Positions 16,514-25,742 of a stretch of 64,000 bases of DNA are shown here, piece after piece (positions within the stretch are counted from its first letter, which is position 1; the number at the start of each line of letters is the position of its first letter). The notes under the pieces were generated by a model. It did no database searches. It saw only the letters and a program-made list of their open reading frames with translations, and was not told where the DNA came from. Source of the DNA: an uncultured Flavobacteriaceae bacterium. Its GTDB lineage: Bacteria > Bacteroidota > Bacteroidia > Flavobacteriales > Flavobacteriaceae. Where the stretch lies: positions 186,001 to 250,000 of the forward strand of contig CAJIZF010000002.1 of assembly GCA_905181835.1 (NCBI GenBank), written 5' to 3'. Made by a program: the position numbers and the translations under genes.

Positions 16514-17284
16514 TTACTCGGTTTCGTTTTTCTCGATTAATTCTTGTGCTAAACTCAAATAATTACTAGCACCTTTACTATCTACATCATAACTTATGAT
16601 GCTTTCTCCAAAACTAGGCGCTTCTCCCAAACGAACATTTCGTTGTATAATTGTTTTGAAAACCATTTTATCAAAATGTTTTTTTACCTCTTCTACCACT
16701 TGATTAGATAGACGAAGTCTTGAATCATACATGGTGAGCAATAAACCTTCAATATCCAATGAATTATTATGAATTCTCTGAATGCTTTTAATAGTATTTA
16801 ATAATTTTGCTAAACCATCTAAAGCAAAATACTCGCATTGTATGGGAATGATTACGGAATCGGACGCCGTAAGCGCATTTAATGTAAGCAAACCCAGTGA
16901 TGGAGCACAGTCAATTAAAATATAATCGTAGGATTCCTTTAAATGATTGATGGCTTTATTAAGCATATACTCTCTAGCTTCTACATCGACTAGCTCTATT
17001 TCTACAGCAACTAAGTCTATATGTGCTGGGATAATATCAACATTTGGAGAGTTGGTAGATTGTATAGCCTGCTCGGCTCTTATAGTATGTTCTAATAATC
17101 GGTAAGTGCCATTTTCAACCACATCGATATCAATACCTAAACTAGAGGAGGCATTGGCTTGTGGATCAGCATCAATTAAAAGCACTTTCTTTTCAAGAAC
17201 TCCCAATGATGCTGCAAGATTTACAGATGTAGTTGTTTTTCCAACCCCACCTTTTTGATTAGCAATAGCTATTATTTTTCCCAT
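16514..17284 (-). CDS. parA: Chromosome partitioning ATPase ParA (Soj-like)
   Basis: A 256-residue Walker ATPase that moves the ParB-parS complex. The deviant Walker A is KGGVGKTTTSVNLAASLG (residues 10-27), followed by DADPQANASSSLG and LIDCAPSLGLLTLNAL (Walker B). It lacks the N-terminal HTH of plasmid ParA, so it is the chromosomal type. It is the first gene of a six-gene unit (parA-parB-DUF5683-dapB-lepB-wbqC) with start/stop junctions that touch or overlap down to dapB. Confidence 0.97.
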   Translation of the reverse strand: MGKIIAIANQKGGVGKTTTSVNLAASLGVLEKKVLLIDADPQANASSSLGIDIDVVENGTYRLLEHTIRAEQAIQSTNSPNVDIIPAHIDLVAVEIELVDVEAREYMLNKAINHLKESYDYILIDCAPSLGLLTLNALTASDSVIIPIQCEYFALDGLAKLLNTIKSIQRIHNNSLDIEGLLLTMYDSRLRLSNQVVEEVKKHFDKMVFKTIIQRNVRLGEAPSFGESIISYDVDSKGASNYLSLAQELIEKNETE

Positions 17285-17333
17285 AAATATGAAGCAAGTA
17301 TTTGCTTTAAAAATACGATTATTTATGCGGTTT

Positions 17334-17365
17334 TAAAGCTATTTTTGTTAACAGGTAATGAACAA
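17334..17365 (-). promoter_or_regulatory. Probable promoter of parA
   Basis: On the minus strand a TTG (complement of 17363-17365) is followed after 21 bp by TAGCTTTA (complement of 17334-17341), one mismatch from TANNTTTG. The predicted start leaves a leader of about 45 nt before the parA ATG. Confidence 0.4.
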
Positions 17366-17380
17366 TAGAGTAACGGGGTA

Positions 17381-17393
17381 AGTTTGACAAACT
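17381..17393. promoter_or_regulatory. Perfect short inverted repeat upstream of parA
   Basis: AGTTTG-A-CAAACT, 6-bp arms around one base, lies upstream of the parA promoter and 19 bp after the SDR stop codon. There is no T-run on the relevant strand. It could be an operator for the par operon or chance. Confidence 0.3.
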
Positions 17394-17411
17394 AATAAAA
17401 AAATTACTTTT

Positions 17412-18293
17412 TTATTGATTTTTTTTTGCTCGAATCATCATTTCTAACATGTCCCACATTTCTTTTGGAACATCTTCCAATAAGTTCATTTGTCCCGCTC
17501 CTTTAAGCCATTCCCCTCCATCTATAGTAATTACTTCTCCATTGACATATGCAGAAAATTCTGAGACTAAATAAGCAGCTAGATTTGCTAATTCTTGATG
17601 CTCACCAACTCTTTTTAGAGGTACTTTCTTAGAAAGATCAAATTTTTCTTTTAAATCACCCGGAAGTAATCGGTCCCATGCTCCTTTTGTTGGAAATGGA
17701 CCTGGCGCAATCGCGTTAAATCTCATGCCATATTTAGCCCATTCAACAGCTAAAGATCTCGTCATGGCTAATACTCCTGCTTTAGCAGTAGCACTTGGAA
17801 CTACATAAGCAGATCCTGTCCAAGCATAAGTAGTCACAATATTTAAAACTACTTTTTCCGTTTCATTCTCAGCTATCCAATGTTTTCCGAAGGCAAGCGT
17901 ACAGTTTTTAGTTCCTTTTAATACGATATCTATTATAGTATCAAAAGCATTTGCTGAAAGTCTCTCTGTCGGAGAAATAAAATTACCTGCAGCATTGTTA
18001 AGTAAAACATCTATTTTTCCAAAAGTTTCAACTGAAGCCTTAACTAACGATTCAACTTGATCGTAATGCCTCACGTCACATTGTACTGCCAAAACTTTTC
18101 CTCCCGTTTGTGTTTCTAATTCTGTTTTTACTGTTTCAAGTTTTTCTATATTTCTTGAGGTAATAACCACATTAGCCCCTAATTCCAGGAAATAGGTTGT
18201 CATTGCTTTTCCGAGACCACTTCCTCCACCTGTAACAACGATTGTTTTTCCTTTTAATGCGTCATCACGCAACATCTTATTTTTATAATTCAT
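17412..18293 (-). CDS. SDR oxidoreductase, 2,4-dienoyl-CoA reductase type
   Basis: A 293-residue short-chain dehydrogenase. TGGGSGLGKAM (residues 21-31) binds NADP(H) and NNAAGNFISP follows the family pattern. Instead of a YxxxK motif it has Tyr156 in TTYAWTGS and Lys171 in PSATAKAG, 15 residues apart. This spacing and the surrounding sequence (AKAGVLAMTRSLAVEWAKYG, APGPFPTKGAW) match the mitochondrial-type 2,4-dienoyl-CoA reductases that remove double bonds during oxidation of unsaturated fatty acids. It lies 73 bp downstream of the methylmalonyl-CoA mutase gene, consistent with acyl-CoA catabolism. A related trans-2-enoyl-CoA reductase activity cannot be excluded. Confidence 0.85.
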   Translation of the reverse strand: MNYKNKMLRDDALKGKTIVVTGGGSGLGKAMTTYFLELGANVVITSRNIEKLETVKTELETQTGGKVLAVQCDVRHYDQVESLVKASVETFGKIDVLLNNAAGNFISPTERLSANAFDTIIDIVLKGTKNCTLAFGKHWIAENETEKVVLNIVTTYAWTGSAYVVPSATAKAGVLAMTRSLAVEWAKYGMRFNAIAPGPFPTKGAWDRLLPGDLKEKFDLSKKVPLKRVGEHQELANLAAYLVSEFSAYVNGEVITIDGGEWLKGAGQMNLLEDVPKEMWDMLEMMIRAKKNQ

Positions 18294-18366
18294 AATTAAA
18301 ATTTATTTATAAAATTAGTTTTTTTATAACTGAGATTGGTTTTGGTTGAAAACAATAAAACCTACA

Positions 18367-20433
18367 TTAATTTACGGAATCAATCAATATTTGTAATAAA
18401 TCGATTGCTGCTTCACTAATTTTTGTTCCAGGACCATATACAGCAACAGCACCCGAATCAAATAAAAATTGATAATCTTGAGGAGGAATCACCCCTCCAA
18501 CAATTACCATAATATCTTCACGATGGTATTTTTTTAATTCTTTAATTACTTTAGGAACTAGTGTTTTGTGTCCTGCAGCTAAAGAGGAAACGCCGATGAT
18601 GTGAACGTCGTTTTCAACAGCTTGTTTTGTAGCCTCTTCAGGAGTTTGAAACAAAGGTCCTATATCAACATCAAAGCCTACATCTGCATAACCGGTTGCG
18701 ACCACTTTTGCTCCTCTATCATGACCATCTTGTCCCATTTTTGCGATCATAATACGTGGACGTCTTCCTTCTAATTCAGCAAATTTATTTGCTAATTCTC
18801 TTGCTTTTTCAAAAGAAGAATCTTTTTTAATTTCTTTACTATACACGCCACTAAATGATTTTATTTGTGCTTTATGCCTTCCGAAAACAACCTCTAATGC
18901 ATCACTGATTTCGCCTAAGGTTGCTCTAGCTCGAGCTGCATCGATTGCTAAAGTTAATAAATTTTCTTCACCTGATTTAGCTGCAGCTGTAATTTTTAAT
19001 AATGCGTCTTTAACTTTATTAGTCTCTCTTTTATTTTTAATTTTTTTAAGTCGGTTGACCTGTGAAATTCTTACTTTCTCATTGTCAACATCTAAAATTT
19101 GTAAAGGATCTTCCTTTAATAGTCTATATTTATTGACACCTACGATAGTATCTTGATTTGAATCGATACGTGCTTGTTTTTTTGCTGCAGCTTCTTCTAT
19201 TCTTAATTTCGGAATCCCAGCTTCGATTGCTTTTGTCATACCTCCTAATTCTTCAATCTCTTGAATCAACTCCCAGGCTTTTTTTGCAATTTCTTCTGTT
19301 TTCTTTTCAACAAATTCGCTTCCAGCCCATGGATCTACTGTTTTTGTAATCTGTGTTTCACTTTGAAGGTATAATTGAGTATTTCTTGCAATTCTGGCAG
19401 AAAAATCAGTAGGCAATGCAATTGCTTCGTCTAGCGCATTGGTGTGTAAAGATTGTGTCCCTCCAAATACAGCAGCCGCAGCTTCAATACAAGTTCGTGC
19501 TACGTTGTTAAATGGATCTTGCTCCGTTAAGCTCCAACCACTAGTTTGGCAGTGAGTTCTTAGCATAAGTGATTTTGAATTTTTTGGATTGAATCTTTTA
19601 ACCAATTTTGCCCAAAGCATTCTTGCAGCTCTTAATTTAGCAATTTCTGTAAAATGATCCATACCTATCGCCCAAAAAAAGGAAAGTCTAGGTGCAAATA
19701 TATCGATATCCATCCCTGCAGCAATTCCTGTTCTAATATATTCTAAACCATCTGCTAAGGTATACGCTAATTCAATTTCACAAGTAGCTCCAGCCTCTTG
19801 CATATGGTATCCAGAAATTGAAATTGAATTAAATTTAGGCATGTATTTCGAACTATACTCAAAAATATCACTTATGATTTTCATCGATGGGGAAGGAGGG
19901 TAGATGTAGGTATTTCTGACCATAAACTCTTTTAATATGTCGTTTTGAATAGTTCCTGAAAGATGTTCTTTTGCTACTCCTTGTTCCTCTGCTGCTACTA
20001 TAAAGAAAGCCATAATTGGCAAAACTGCTCCGTTCATGGTCATCGATACACTCATTTTATCTAAAGGTATTTGATTAAATAAAATTTTCATATCCTCAAC
20101 GCTATCTATTGCTACACCAGCTTTTCCTACATCACCTTCCACTCTTTTATGATCACTATCGTAGCCTCGGTGTGTTGCTAAATCAAATGCAACAGAAAGC
20201 CCTTTTTGACCTGCTTTTAAATTTCTTCTGTAAAATGCATTGCTATCCTCTGCTGTAGAAAAACCTGCGTATTGGCGTATAGTCCATGGCCTTCTTACAT
20301 ACATAGTTGAGTAGGGCCCTCTCAAAAATGGTGGAATACCAGCAACGAAATTTTGATGTTTGTATTTTTTAGTCTCACTTTTTGAGGATTCAGTAGACGA
20401 AAAATTAAGATGTTGTAGGTTTTTACGTTTCAT
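18367..20433 (-). CDS. mutB: Methylmalonyl-CoA mutase large (catalytic) subunit
   Basis: A 688-residue adenosylcobalamin enzyme that interconverts methylmalonyl-CoA and succinyl-CoA. The barrel domain shows [35 protein letters not shown] and [10 protein letters not shown]. The C-terminal cobalamin domain has [11 protein letters not shown] with His571 as the lower axial ligand and [14 protein letters not shown]. It works with the small subunit encoded upstream (21001-22392), separated here by a lipoprotein gene. The pathway takes in propionyl-CoA from odd-chain fatty acids and branched amino acids, which suits the beta-oxidation genes elsewhere in the window. No epimerase or MeaB chaperone gene is visible nearby. 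Confidence 0.97.
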   Translation of the reverse strand: MKRKNLQHLNFSSTESSKSETKKYKHQNFVAGIPPFLRGPYSTMYVRRPWTIRQYAGFSTAEDSNAFYRRNLKAGQKGLSVAFDLATHRGYDSDHKRVEGDVGKAGVAIDSVEDMKILFNQIPLDKMSVSMTMNGAVLPIMAFFIVAAEEQGVAKEHLSGTIQNDILKEFMVRNTYIYPPSPSMKIISDIFEYSSKYMPKFNSISISGYHMQEAGATCEIELAYTLADGLEYIRTGIAAGMDIDIFAPRLSFFWAIGMDHFTEIAKLRAARMLWAKLVKRFNPKNSKSLMLRTHCQTSGWSLTEQDPFNNVARTCIEAAAAVFGGTQSLHTNALDEAIALPTDFSARIARNTQLYLQSETQITKTVDPWAGSEFVEKKTEEIAKKAWELIQEIEELGGMTKAIEAGIPKLRIEEAAAKKQARIDSNQDTIVGVNKYRLLKEDPLQILDVDNEKVRISQVNRLKKIKNKRETNKVKDALLKITAAAKSGEENLLTLAIDAARARATLGEISDALEVVFGRHKAQIKSFSGVYSKEIKKDSSFEKARELANKFAELEGRRPRIMIAKMGQDGHDRGAKVVATGYADVGFDVDIGPLFQTPEEATKQAVENDVHIIGVSSLAAGHKTLVPKVIKELKKYHREDIMVIVGGVIPPQDYQFLFDSGAVAVYGPGTKISEAAIDLLQILIDSVN

Positions 20434-20441
20434 AGTACGTA

Positions 20442-21014
20442 TTAAAATTTCATCTGATATAGATGTTGATAATAGGTATCAAAAGCCAATAACATACCAA
20501 AATGATTATCGATATTGCAATCAAATACGTTAGCGCGATAATTTTCTGCAAAAATACTTGAGTTCATAGTGTTGGTCCTAATTAATGCTTTTATCGTTGT
20601 TTTTACTTCTTCATTCTTTATGTTATCTACTAAACAGGTAACAAATCCTGATTTATAATTTAAACTACTTTTTTCTGATGTTGTATCCCATAAGTCCTCA
20701 TTTTTTTTCAATAATACTAAAAGTTTTTTAGTGTGTGGTGTAACAATTTCATTAAAATCAAAATTACCTAAGGCTCCTCTGTAGATGTAATACCCTAAAC
20801 TTTCTTGATAATTAAGGTAGTTATAACCGATTCGTAAATTTTTAACATAAATAGCTAGATCTTGTCTAAAACTATAATAGGCATCATGGGCCAAGTCGTA
20901 ATCTAAGCCTTCACAATCTATAGTTTTAGGACTGTTTATAAATTGATATTCTATTGGCTCCCTGCAACTTGTAACTATCAAAATAAAAATAATTAATAAG
21001 CTATATTTTTTCAT
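20442..21014 (-). CDS. Lipoprotein of unknown function inside the methylmalonyl-CoA mutase operon
   Basis: A 190-residue protein with a clear lipoprotein signal ([20 protein letters not shown], lipobox cysteine at 17). No family was recognised. The mature part is mostly helical by composition, with a segment rich in Tyr and Asn ([18 protein letters not shown]). It overlaps the end of the small-subunit gene by 14 bp and ends 8 bp before the large-subunit gene, so it is an integral part of the operon although it should be membrane-anchored and extracytoplasmic. Confidence 0.75.
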   Translation of the reverse strand: MKKYSLLIIFILIVTSCREPIEYQFINSPKTIDCEGLDYDLAHDAYYSFRQDLAIYVKNLRIGYNYLNYQESLGYYIYRGALGNFDFNEIVTPHTKKLLVLLKKNEDLWDTTSEKSSLNYKSGFVTCLVDNIKNEEVKTTIKALIRTNTMNSSIFAENYRANVFDCNIDNHFGMLLAFDTYYQHLYQMKF

Positions 21015-22392
21015 CTTTATTTTCTTTTTTTAGCCTTTCTTGTTCATTTATCTCAGATAGACGTCGCTCTAATATTGGCTCAATCAATGTTTTTCTGGGA
21101 TTGGATTTTGAAAAAGGATATAATTCTAAATTATCTTTCATTTGATCCTCTTGGTTTTGATGTATGTTAGTCCCTAACAAAATCAGTTTTCCTGAATTAA
21201 ATAAATCCTGTTCTTTTGATGCAGTTTCCTTAACCTTTTTTTGAATAACTCCCTTTTTTAACTGATTTAAAAAACCTCCACTAGCTTCAATGTTTTTAAA
21301 TAGAATCAAAGCTTTTTCTGAGAGTTGTTTGGTTAAATATTCTATATAATAGGATCCTTTAGCTGGATTATTTGAGGCTTTGAAATAACTCTCTTCTCTT
21401 AAAATTAGTAGTTGGTTTCTGGCAATTCTTTCCCCAAACTCGTTATCTTTATGATAAATAGAATCATAGGCATCACTACAAATTGTGTTCGATCCACCAA
21501 TTATTGCACTCATATATTCAGTGGTGGTTCGAAGCATATTAATGTTATAATCATAAATAGTTTTATTGCGGTGTGATGGCATAGTGATAATATGGCAAGT
21601 CTCTGAAATACCGTATTCCTTTGCAAGCGTTTCATAAAGTATACGAAGTGTTCTTATTTTTGCTATCTCAAAAAAATAATTTGATCCAACACTTAATTTA
21701 AAAGTAATTTTAAAATCAGATAGATTGGAATCGTTAAAGTAGTTTAGATATTCATTTGCATGCGCTAGACTGTATGCTAGTTGTTGTGTTATGTTAGCAC
21801 CACTATTTTGATATAAACTTCCATCTATCGCTACAATATTTCCCTGTATTTTTTGATTTTTTATCTTTCTAAGAATCTCAAAATCCTCATTTAAGTTACG
21901 AAACCAGTTCCCCGTTCTTGATAGATTACCAATTGGATCTAAATTATAATAAACAAGGCTGTTCTTATTTGAAAAAAAATCAATTAAGTTTGTAATAAAA
22001 AGCTCAGAAAGGAAAGAAAAATTAAAGTATATGCTAGCCTTTTCAAATGGAAAGTCTTTAAAAGTACTAGGAATATCAAACTCTTTGTCTGCTTTTAGTA
22101 AGACACACTCTGCACCTCTTTCTATTGCATTTAGGATGAAATGATTACTAATAGATTCGTTGTTAATAAATATGGTTTGTGCAATGTTCCAATCATTTGG
22201 ATTTTTTACTTTTTTGGAATAATGACTAGTATCTGTTTCGTCCAGGTGATAAAAAGGTTTTACATCAATTCCTTCTAAATTTTTCCAAACGAGCGTGTCA
22301 TTATAATTGGCACCTTTTAGATCTGCTTGAATTTTCTGCTTCCATTCTTTAGCGGAAACTTCATTAAACTCATTAAACAAATAATGACTCAT
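21001..22392 (-). CDS. mutA: Methylmalonyl-CoA mutase small subunit
   Basis: A 463-residue homologue of the N-terminal part of the large subunit, lacking the cobalamin-binding domain and active-site residues, as is usual. Recognisable blocks are FNEVSAKEWKQKIQADLKG, PIGNLSRTGNW, RTTTEYMSAIIGGSNTI and PAKGSYYIEYLTKQLSEKA. The usual small subunit is about 600 residues; the shorter length is common in flavobacteria. Its ATG shares one base with the stop codon of the upstream divIC-like gene (TAATG). Confidence 0.9.
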   Translation of the reverse strand: MSHYLFNEFNEVSAKEWKQKIQADLKGANYNDTLVWKNLEGIDVKPFYHLDETDTSHYSKKVKNPNDWNIAQTIFINNESISNHFILNAIERGAECVLLKADKEFDIPSTFKDFPFEKASIYFNFSFLSELFITNLIDFFSNKNSLVYYNLDPIGNLSRTGNWFRNLNEDFEILRKIKNQKIQGNIVAIDGSLYQNSGANITQQLAYSLAHANEYLNYFNDSNLSDFKITFKLSVGSNYFFEIAKIRTLRILYETLAKEYGISETCHIITMPSHRNKTIYDYNINMLRTTTEYMSAIIGGSNTICSDAYDSIYHKDNEFGERIARNQLLILREESYFKASNNPAKGSYYIEYLTKQLSEKALILFKNIEASGGFLNQLKKGVIQKKVKETASKEQDLFNSGKLILLGTNIHQNQEDQMKDNLELYPFSKSNPRKTLIEPILERRLSEINEQERLKKENKDEKI

Positions 22393-22721
22393 TAATTTTT
22401 TGTTTTAACACTGTCCTCGTGTTCGATTAAATAAATTTCTTCGTTTTTCCTTTTGAGGTAATATTGTTCTCTGGCAAATTTTTCAATTTCAGAACTATCT
22501 TTCATTTTTTCAATAAATAATTTATCATTCATTATTTCCTCCAGATACTCCTCTTTGTTTTTTTCTAACTTTTTGATATCATTGTTTAATTCATGGTGTA
22601 TTAAATATGAATTGGTATCAAAAAAAAGCATCCAAATGATAAACAAAACCGTAATAATTAAATATTTATTACTAAAAATTCGAACCCATTTATTATTTTT
22701 TATTTTAGAGAACAGCTTCAA
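22392..22721 (-). CDS. Septum formation initiator family protein (FtsB/DivIC-like)
   Basis: A 109-residue bitopic membrane protein: short basic cytoplasmic N-terminus, one helix (about residues 21-36, YLIITVLFIIWMLFF), then a coiled coil rich in Lys/Glu and the conserved EIEKFAREQYYLKRKNEEIY block. FtsB/DivIC proteins form the FtsQLB-type complex at the division septum. The stop overlaps the mutA start by one base and its start overlaps the udk stop by 4 bp. This udk-divIC-mutA order is typical for flavobacteria. Confidence 0.88.
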   Translation of the reverse strand: MKLFSKIKNNKWVRIFSNKYLIITVLFIIWMLFFDTNSYLIHHELNNDIKKLEKNKEEYLEEIMNDKLFIEKMKDSSEIEKFAREQYYLKRKNEEIYLIEHEDSVKTKN

Positions 22722-23332
22722 TTTTCAATTAATCTTTGATTGATAATTTTTCTTAAAAGACCTACAGCAACCATGTTGTATCTGTTATTTGGAATAATAA
22801 TATCCGCGAACTCTTTGGTAGGTTCAATAAATTGTTGATGCATTGGTTTTAGAGTATTTTGATAACGATCTAACACTTCATCTAAATTCCTGCCTCTTTC
22901 AGTCATATCTCTTCTTAATCTTCTAATCAAACGCTCATCACTATCTGTGTGAACATAGAGTTTTATATCAAAAAGCTTTCGAATGTCAGTATGTGTTAAT
23001 ATCAATATACCCTCTATTATGATTACTTTTTTTGGATAAGTAGTGATCGTTTTGTTAGTACGATTATGTTCCACAAAGGAATAGATAGGTTGTTCTATAG
23101 ATTTACCCTTCTTTAATTCTTTTAAATGTGAAACTAAAAGATCAAAATCAATAGCTTTTGGATGGTCAAAATTAATTTTTGCTCTATCATCTAAAGACAG
23201 ATGACTCGTATCTTTATAATATGAATCTTGCGATATAACACAAACTTCACCTTCAGGCAGTTCTTGTATTATTTGGTTAACGACAGTAGTTTTACCACTT
23301 CCGGTTCCTCCGGCTATTCCAATTACAAGCAT
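22718..23332 (-). CDS. udk: Uridine kinase
   Basis: A 204-residue pyrimidine-salvage kinase that phosphorylates uridine and cytidine. The P-loop is GIAGGTGSGKTTVV (residues 5-18). Other family blocks are SQDSYYKD, NFDHPKAIDFDLL, IIEGILIL and RLIRRLRRDMTERGRNL. Full length. It is the first gene of the udk-divIC-mutA-lipoprotein-mutB unit, with a consensus promoter just upstream. Confidence 0.96.
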   Translation of the reverse strand: MLVIGIAGGTGSGKTTVVNQIIQELPEGEVCVISQDSYYKDTSHLSLDDRAKINFDHPKAIDFDLLVSHLKELKKGKSIEQPIYSFVEHNRTNKTITTYPKKVIIIEGILILTHTDIRKLFDIKLYVHTDSDERLIRRLRRDMTERGRNLDEVLDRYQNTLKPMHQQFIEPTKEFADIIIPNNRYNMVAVGLLRKIINQRLIEN

Positions 23333-23346
23333 AAAAATGATTTTTA

Positions 23347-23354
23347 CAAAGGTA
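23347..23354 (-). promoter_or_regulatory. -7 element of the udk operon promoter
   Basis: TACCTTTG on the minus strand (complement of 23347-23354), a perfect TANNTTTG match 14 bp before the udk ATG. A TTT about 22 bp upstream may serve as the -33 element. Confidence 0.5.
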
Positions 23355-23407
23355 ACTGAATTGCACTTTTTTACCTAAATATTAATGTAATTAAAACTAG
23401 TTGTTAT

Positions 23408-23437
23408 TTGATAGATTACTTTTTATGTATATTTTTA
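23408..23437 (+). promoter_or_regulatory. Promoter of tRNA-Pro
   Basis: TTG (23408-23410), 19 bp, then TATTTTTA (23430-23437), one mismatch from TANNTTTG. The predicted transcription start is about six bases before the mature tRNA 5' end. Confidence 0.5.
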
Positions 23438-23447
23438 CCTTTTTATT

Positions 23448-23522
23448 CGGGATGTAGCTTAGTCCGGTTAAAGTGCTGGTCTGGGGGACCAGAGATCGGA
23501 GGTTCGAATCCTCTCATCCCGA
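23448..23522 (+). tRNA. tRNA-Pro (anticodon GGG)
   Basis: The cloverleaf folds well. The 7-bp acceptor stem CGGGATG/CATCCCG is perfect, with discriminator A at 23522. The anticodon stem CTGGT/ACCAG encloses the loop CTGGGGG, giving anticodon GGG for CCC/CCU codons. The T arm GGAGG-TTCGAAT-CCTCT follows. The CCA end is not encoded. A hairpin terminator follows directly. Confidence 0.96.
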
Positions 23523-23531
23523 CATCAAAAG

Positions 23532-23562
23532 CCTAATTAATTTGATTTAATTAGGTTTTTTT
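23532..23562 (+). terminator. Rho-independent terminator of tRNA-Pro
   Basis: CCTAATTAA (23532-23540) pairs perfectly with TTAATTAGG (23547-23555) around a 6-nt loop, followed by seven T residues. Confidence 0.88.
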
Positions 23563-23588
23563 ATTTAATTTATTTTGATTATTAACAG

Positions 23589-23596
23589 TATATTTG
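23589..23596 (+). promoter_or_regulatory. -7 element upstream of the DEAD-box helicase gene
   Basis: TATATTTG is a perfect TANNTTTG match 43 bp before the ATG at 23640. No TTG lies at the standard distance. Confidence 0.45.
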
Positions 23597-23639
23597 AACT
23601 AAATAAAATGACTATTTCTTGTCATTTATAAATTCACTT

Positions 23640-24908
23640 ATGTCATTCCAATCATTAGGGTTATCTAAAGCCTTATTAAAAGCCATAAATAACCAAGGTT
23701 ATACTGAACCATCACCCATTCAAGAAAAAGCGATTCCATTAATCCTAAAAGGCAAGGATATTTTAGCATCTGCGCAGACAGGAACTGGAAAAACTGCTGG
23801 TTTTACTTTGCCAATGCTTCAACGATTATCACAAGGACAATCTCAAAAAAGAAGGAAAGTTAGAGCCTTAATAATTACCCCTACCAGAGAATTGGCAGCG
23901 CAAGTCCATGCGAATGTAAAATCATATAGTGAATTTTTAAATATACAATCTACAGTAATATTTGGAGGGGTTAATCAACGACCTCAAGTAGCCACACTAA
24001 AGAGAGGGGTCGATGTACTAATTGCAACTCCGGGCCGGCTATTAGACCTTCAAAACCAAGGATTTCTTTCTCTTTCAAATGTAGAAATTTTGGTACTGGA
24101 TGAAGCAGACCGAATGCTTGATATGGGGTTTTTAAGAGACATAAAAAGAATAATTTCTCTATTGCCCTCAAAAACTCAAAACTTATTATTTTCCGCAACC
24201 TTTTCAAAGGATATTAAAAAATTAGCAACAGAATTTTTATACCAACCTGCTATAGTCGAAGTTTCACCTGAAAACAGTACTGTTGATAAAATAAATCAAA
24301 AAATTTATCGAGTTGCAAAGGATAAAAAAACAGGGTTAATTATAAAATTAATTTCTGAAGGAAGTTGGAAACAAGTCTTGGTTTTTACTAGAACTAAACA
24401 TGGAGCTAATCGACTTTGTAAAAAAATGATCAGTGCAGGAATTTCTGCTGCAGCAATACATGGTAATAAAACACAAGGTGCAAGAACTAAAGCATTAGCT
24501 GGTTTTAAAAGTAATTCCATACGAGTTTTAGTTGCAACTGATATAGCTGCTAGGGGTCTTGATATTCCCTTATTACCCCATGTAATTAATTTTGAAATAC
24601 CAAATATTTCTGAAGATTACGTACATAGAATAGGTAGAACAGGAAGAGCTGGAGCTAGTGGAGAAGCACTGTCATTAGTTAGTGCAGACGAAACTTCTTA
24701 TTTAAAATCCATAGAGAAATTAGTGGGAATTAAGATTCCTACTGAAGTGATTGAAGGCTTCGAGCCAGATCCAAACGCTTCTACGGAACCATTAAAGAGA
24801 GGGCAACAACAAGGAAAAAATAACCCTAAACACAAGAAAAAATCTTCCAACAATCATTCAAAAAGAACTAATACTAAGACCTCAAATAGAAATAATAATC
24901 GAAGATAG
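23640..24908 (+). CDS. DEAD-box ATP-dependent RNA helicase (RhlE-like)
   Basis: A 422-residue helicase with the complete motif set: Q motif ([14 protein letters not shown]), [13 protein letters not shown] (I), PTRELAAQ (Ia), TPGRLLDL (Ib), [13 protein letters not shown] (II), SAT (III), [13 protein letters not shown] (V) and [10 protein letters not shown] (VI). A basic, Asn/Lys-rich tail after about residue 375 resembles the RNA-tethering tails of RhlE proteins. Likely roles are ribosome assembly and cold-growth RNA remodelling. The ATG at 23640 ([13 protein letters not shown]) fits the family; an in-frame TTG seven codons upstream is less likely. Confidence 0.93.
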   Translation: MSFQSLGLSKALLKAINNQGYTEPSPIQEKAIPLILKGKDILASAQTGTGKTAGFTLPMLQRLSQGQSQKRRKVRALIITPTRELAAQVHANVKSYSEFLNIQSTVIFGGVNQRPQVATLKRGVDVLIATPGRLLDLQNQGFLSLSNVEILVLDEADRMLDMGFLRDIKRIISLLPSKTQNLLFSATFSKDIKKLATEFLYQPAIVEVSPENSTVDKINQKIYRVAKDKKTGLIIKLISEGSWKQVLVFTRTKHGANRLCKKMISAGISAAAIHGNKTQGARTKALAGFKSNSIRVLVATDIAARGLDIPLLPHVINFEIPNISEDYVHRIGRTGRAGASGEALSLVSADETSYLKSIEKLVGIKIPTEVIEGFEPDPNASTEPLKRGQQQGKNNPKHKKKSSNNHSKRTNTKTSNRNNNRR

Positions 24909-24950
24909 ACACCGAGGTTTCTTTAAATGAATATAAAATACGTGACCAAA

Positions 24951-25223
24951 TCATAAGAAAGGATTGTCTTTACCATTAGTAAGTTCTAACGATACACTTG
25001 ATATTAAGTTAGACATAGTAATTAATTCTTGCTCATCTGCTCCACTAAGTTTAATCGAGTTGGCTATTTTTTCAATCAGATCAAATTTACTATAATTACT
25101 ATCTATCAAATTTAATATATGGTCCACTACAGCATCTGTTGGAAATGTATAAGGGCCTACATCCTCTTTATTTATTGAAACACACAATTTTTCAAACTCC
25201 TCTATTTTTTTTAAATTTCCCAT
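24951..25223 (-). CDS. Small hypothetical protein
   Basis: A 90-residue, mostly helical, acidic soluble protein (MGNLKKIEEFEKLCVSINKE...) without signal peptide or recognised domain. The segment VGPYTFPTDAVVDHILNLID looks like the conserved core. It stands alone in an AT-rich gap between the convergent helicase gene and tspO, 56 bp downstream of the latter. No function is proposed. Confidence 0.6.
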   Translation of the reverse strand: MGNLKKIEEFEKLCVSINKEDVGPYTFPTDAVVDHILNLIDSNYSKFDLIEKIANSIKLSGADEQELITMSNLISSVSLELTNGKDNPFL

Positions 25224-25279
25224 ATTTTTTTCAGATATAAGTTATAAATATAAAAAATAAATTAAATAAAATTTCGAAA

Positions 25280-25741
25280 TTAATTATAAAAATATATGTA
25301 AGCATTGAGTGAAGTTGCAATTAAAAGCCATAAAAAATATGGAACTATTAATAAACTTTTAAATTGTAGTAATTTTCTATAGTTTATTAAAAATAAAACT
25401 ACAATTATAGTCAGAGCTATGATACATAAGAGTCCATATCCAACTGCGTGTTGATTAAAAAATATATAATTCCAGCTTATATTTAATACCAATTGCGTTA
25501 GGTATAAGAGAATCAAACTTGAATTAGATATTTCTATAAATAAGTAAGCCATATATACTGAAAAGCATATCATTATGGTTGTCCAAGCTATACCAAAAAC
25601 CCAACCTGGTGGCGTCCATGGAGCTTGATTTAAGTTCACATACCAATTTGTCATTGGACCATTATTCATAAGCCAACTTCCAATAGCAAGAGCACTAAAA
25701 TTTAAAACTAAAAAAAATATACTAATCTTTAAAAGTTTCAT
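25280..25741 (-). CDS. tspO: TspO/MBR family tryptophan-rich sensory protein
   Basis: A 153-residue five-helix membrane protein. The family core NQAPWTPPGWVFGIAWTTIM (residues 38-57) carries the WTPPGWVFG signature, and SWNYIFF with NAYIYFYN at the end matches the fourth and fifth helices. TspO binds porphyrins and cholesterol-like ligands; in bacteria it acts in light, oxygen and porphyrin-stress signalling. It follows the glutathione peroxidase gene after one base, so the two are translated from one mRNA, which supports an oxidative or photo-oxidative stress role here. Confidence 0.93.
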   Translation of the reverse strand: MKLLKISIFFLVLNFSALAIGSWLMNNGPMTNWYVNLNQAPWTPPGWVFGIAWTTIMICFSVYMAYLFIEISNSSLILLYLTQLVLNISWNYIFFNQHAVGYGLLCIIALTIIVVLFLINYRKLLQFKSLLIVPYFLWLLIATSLNAYIYFYN

Positions 25742-25742
25742 T

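Noticed and set aside
15614-17411. parS site near parAB
   Set aside because: No sequence close to the conserved CACGTG-centred palindrome was found in the par region.
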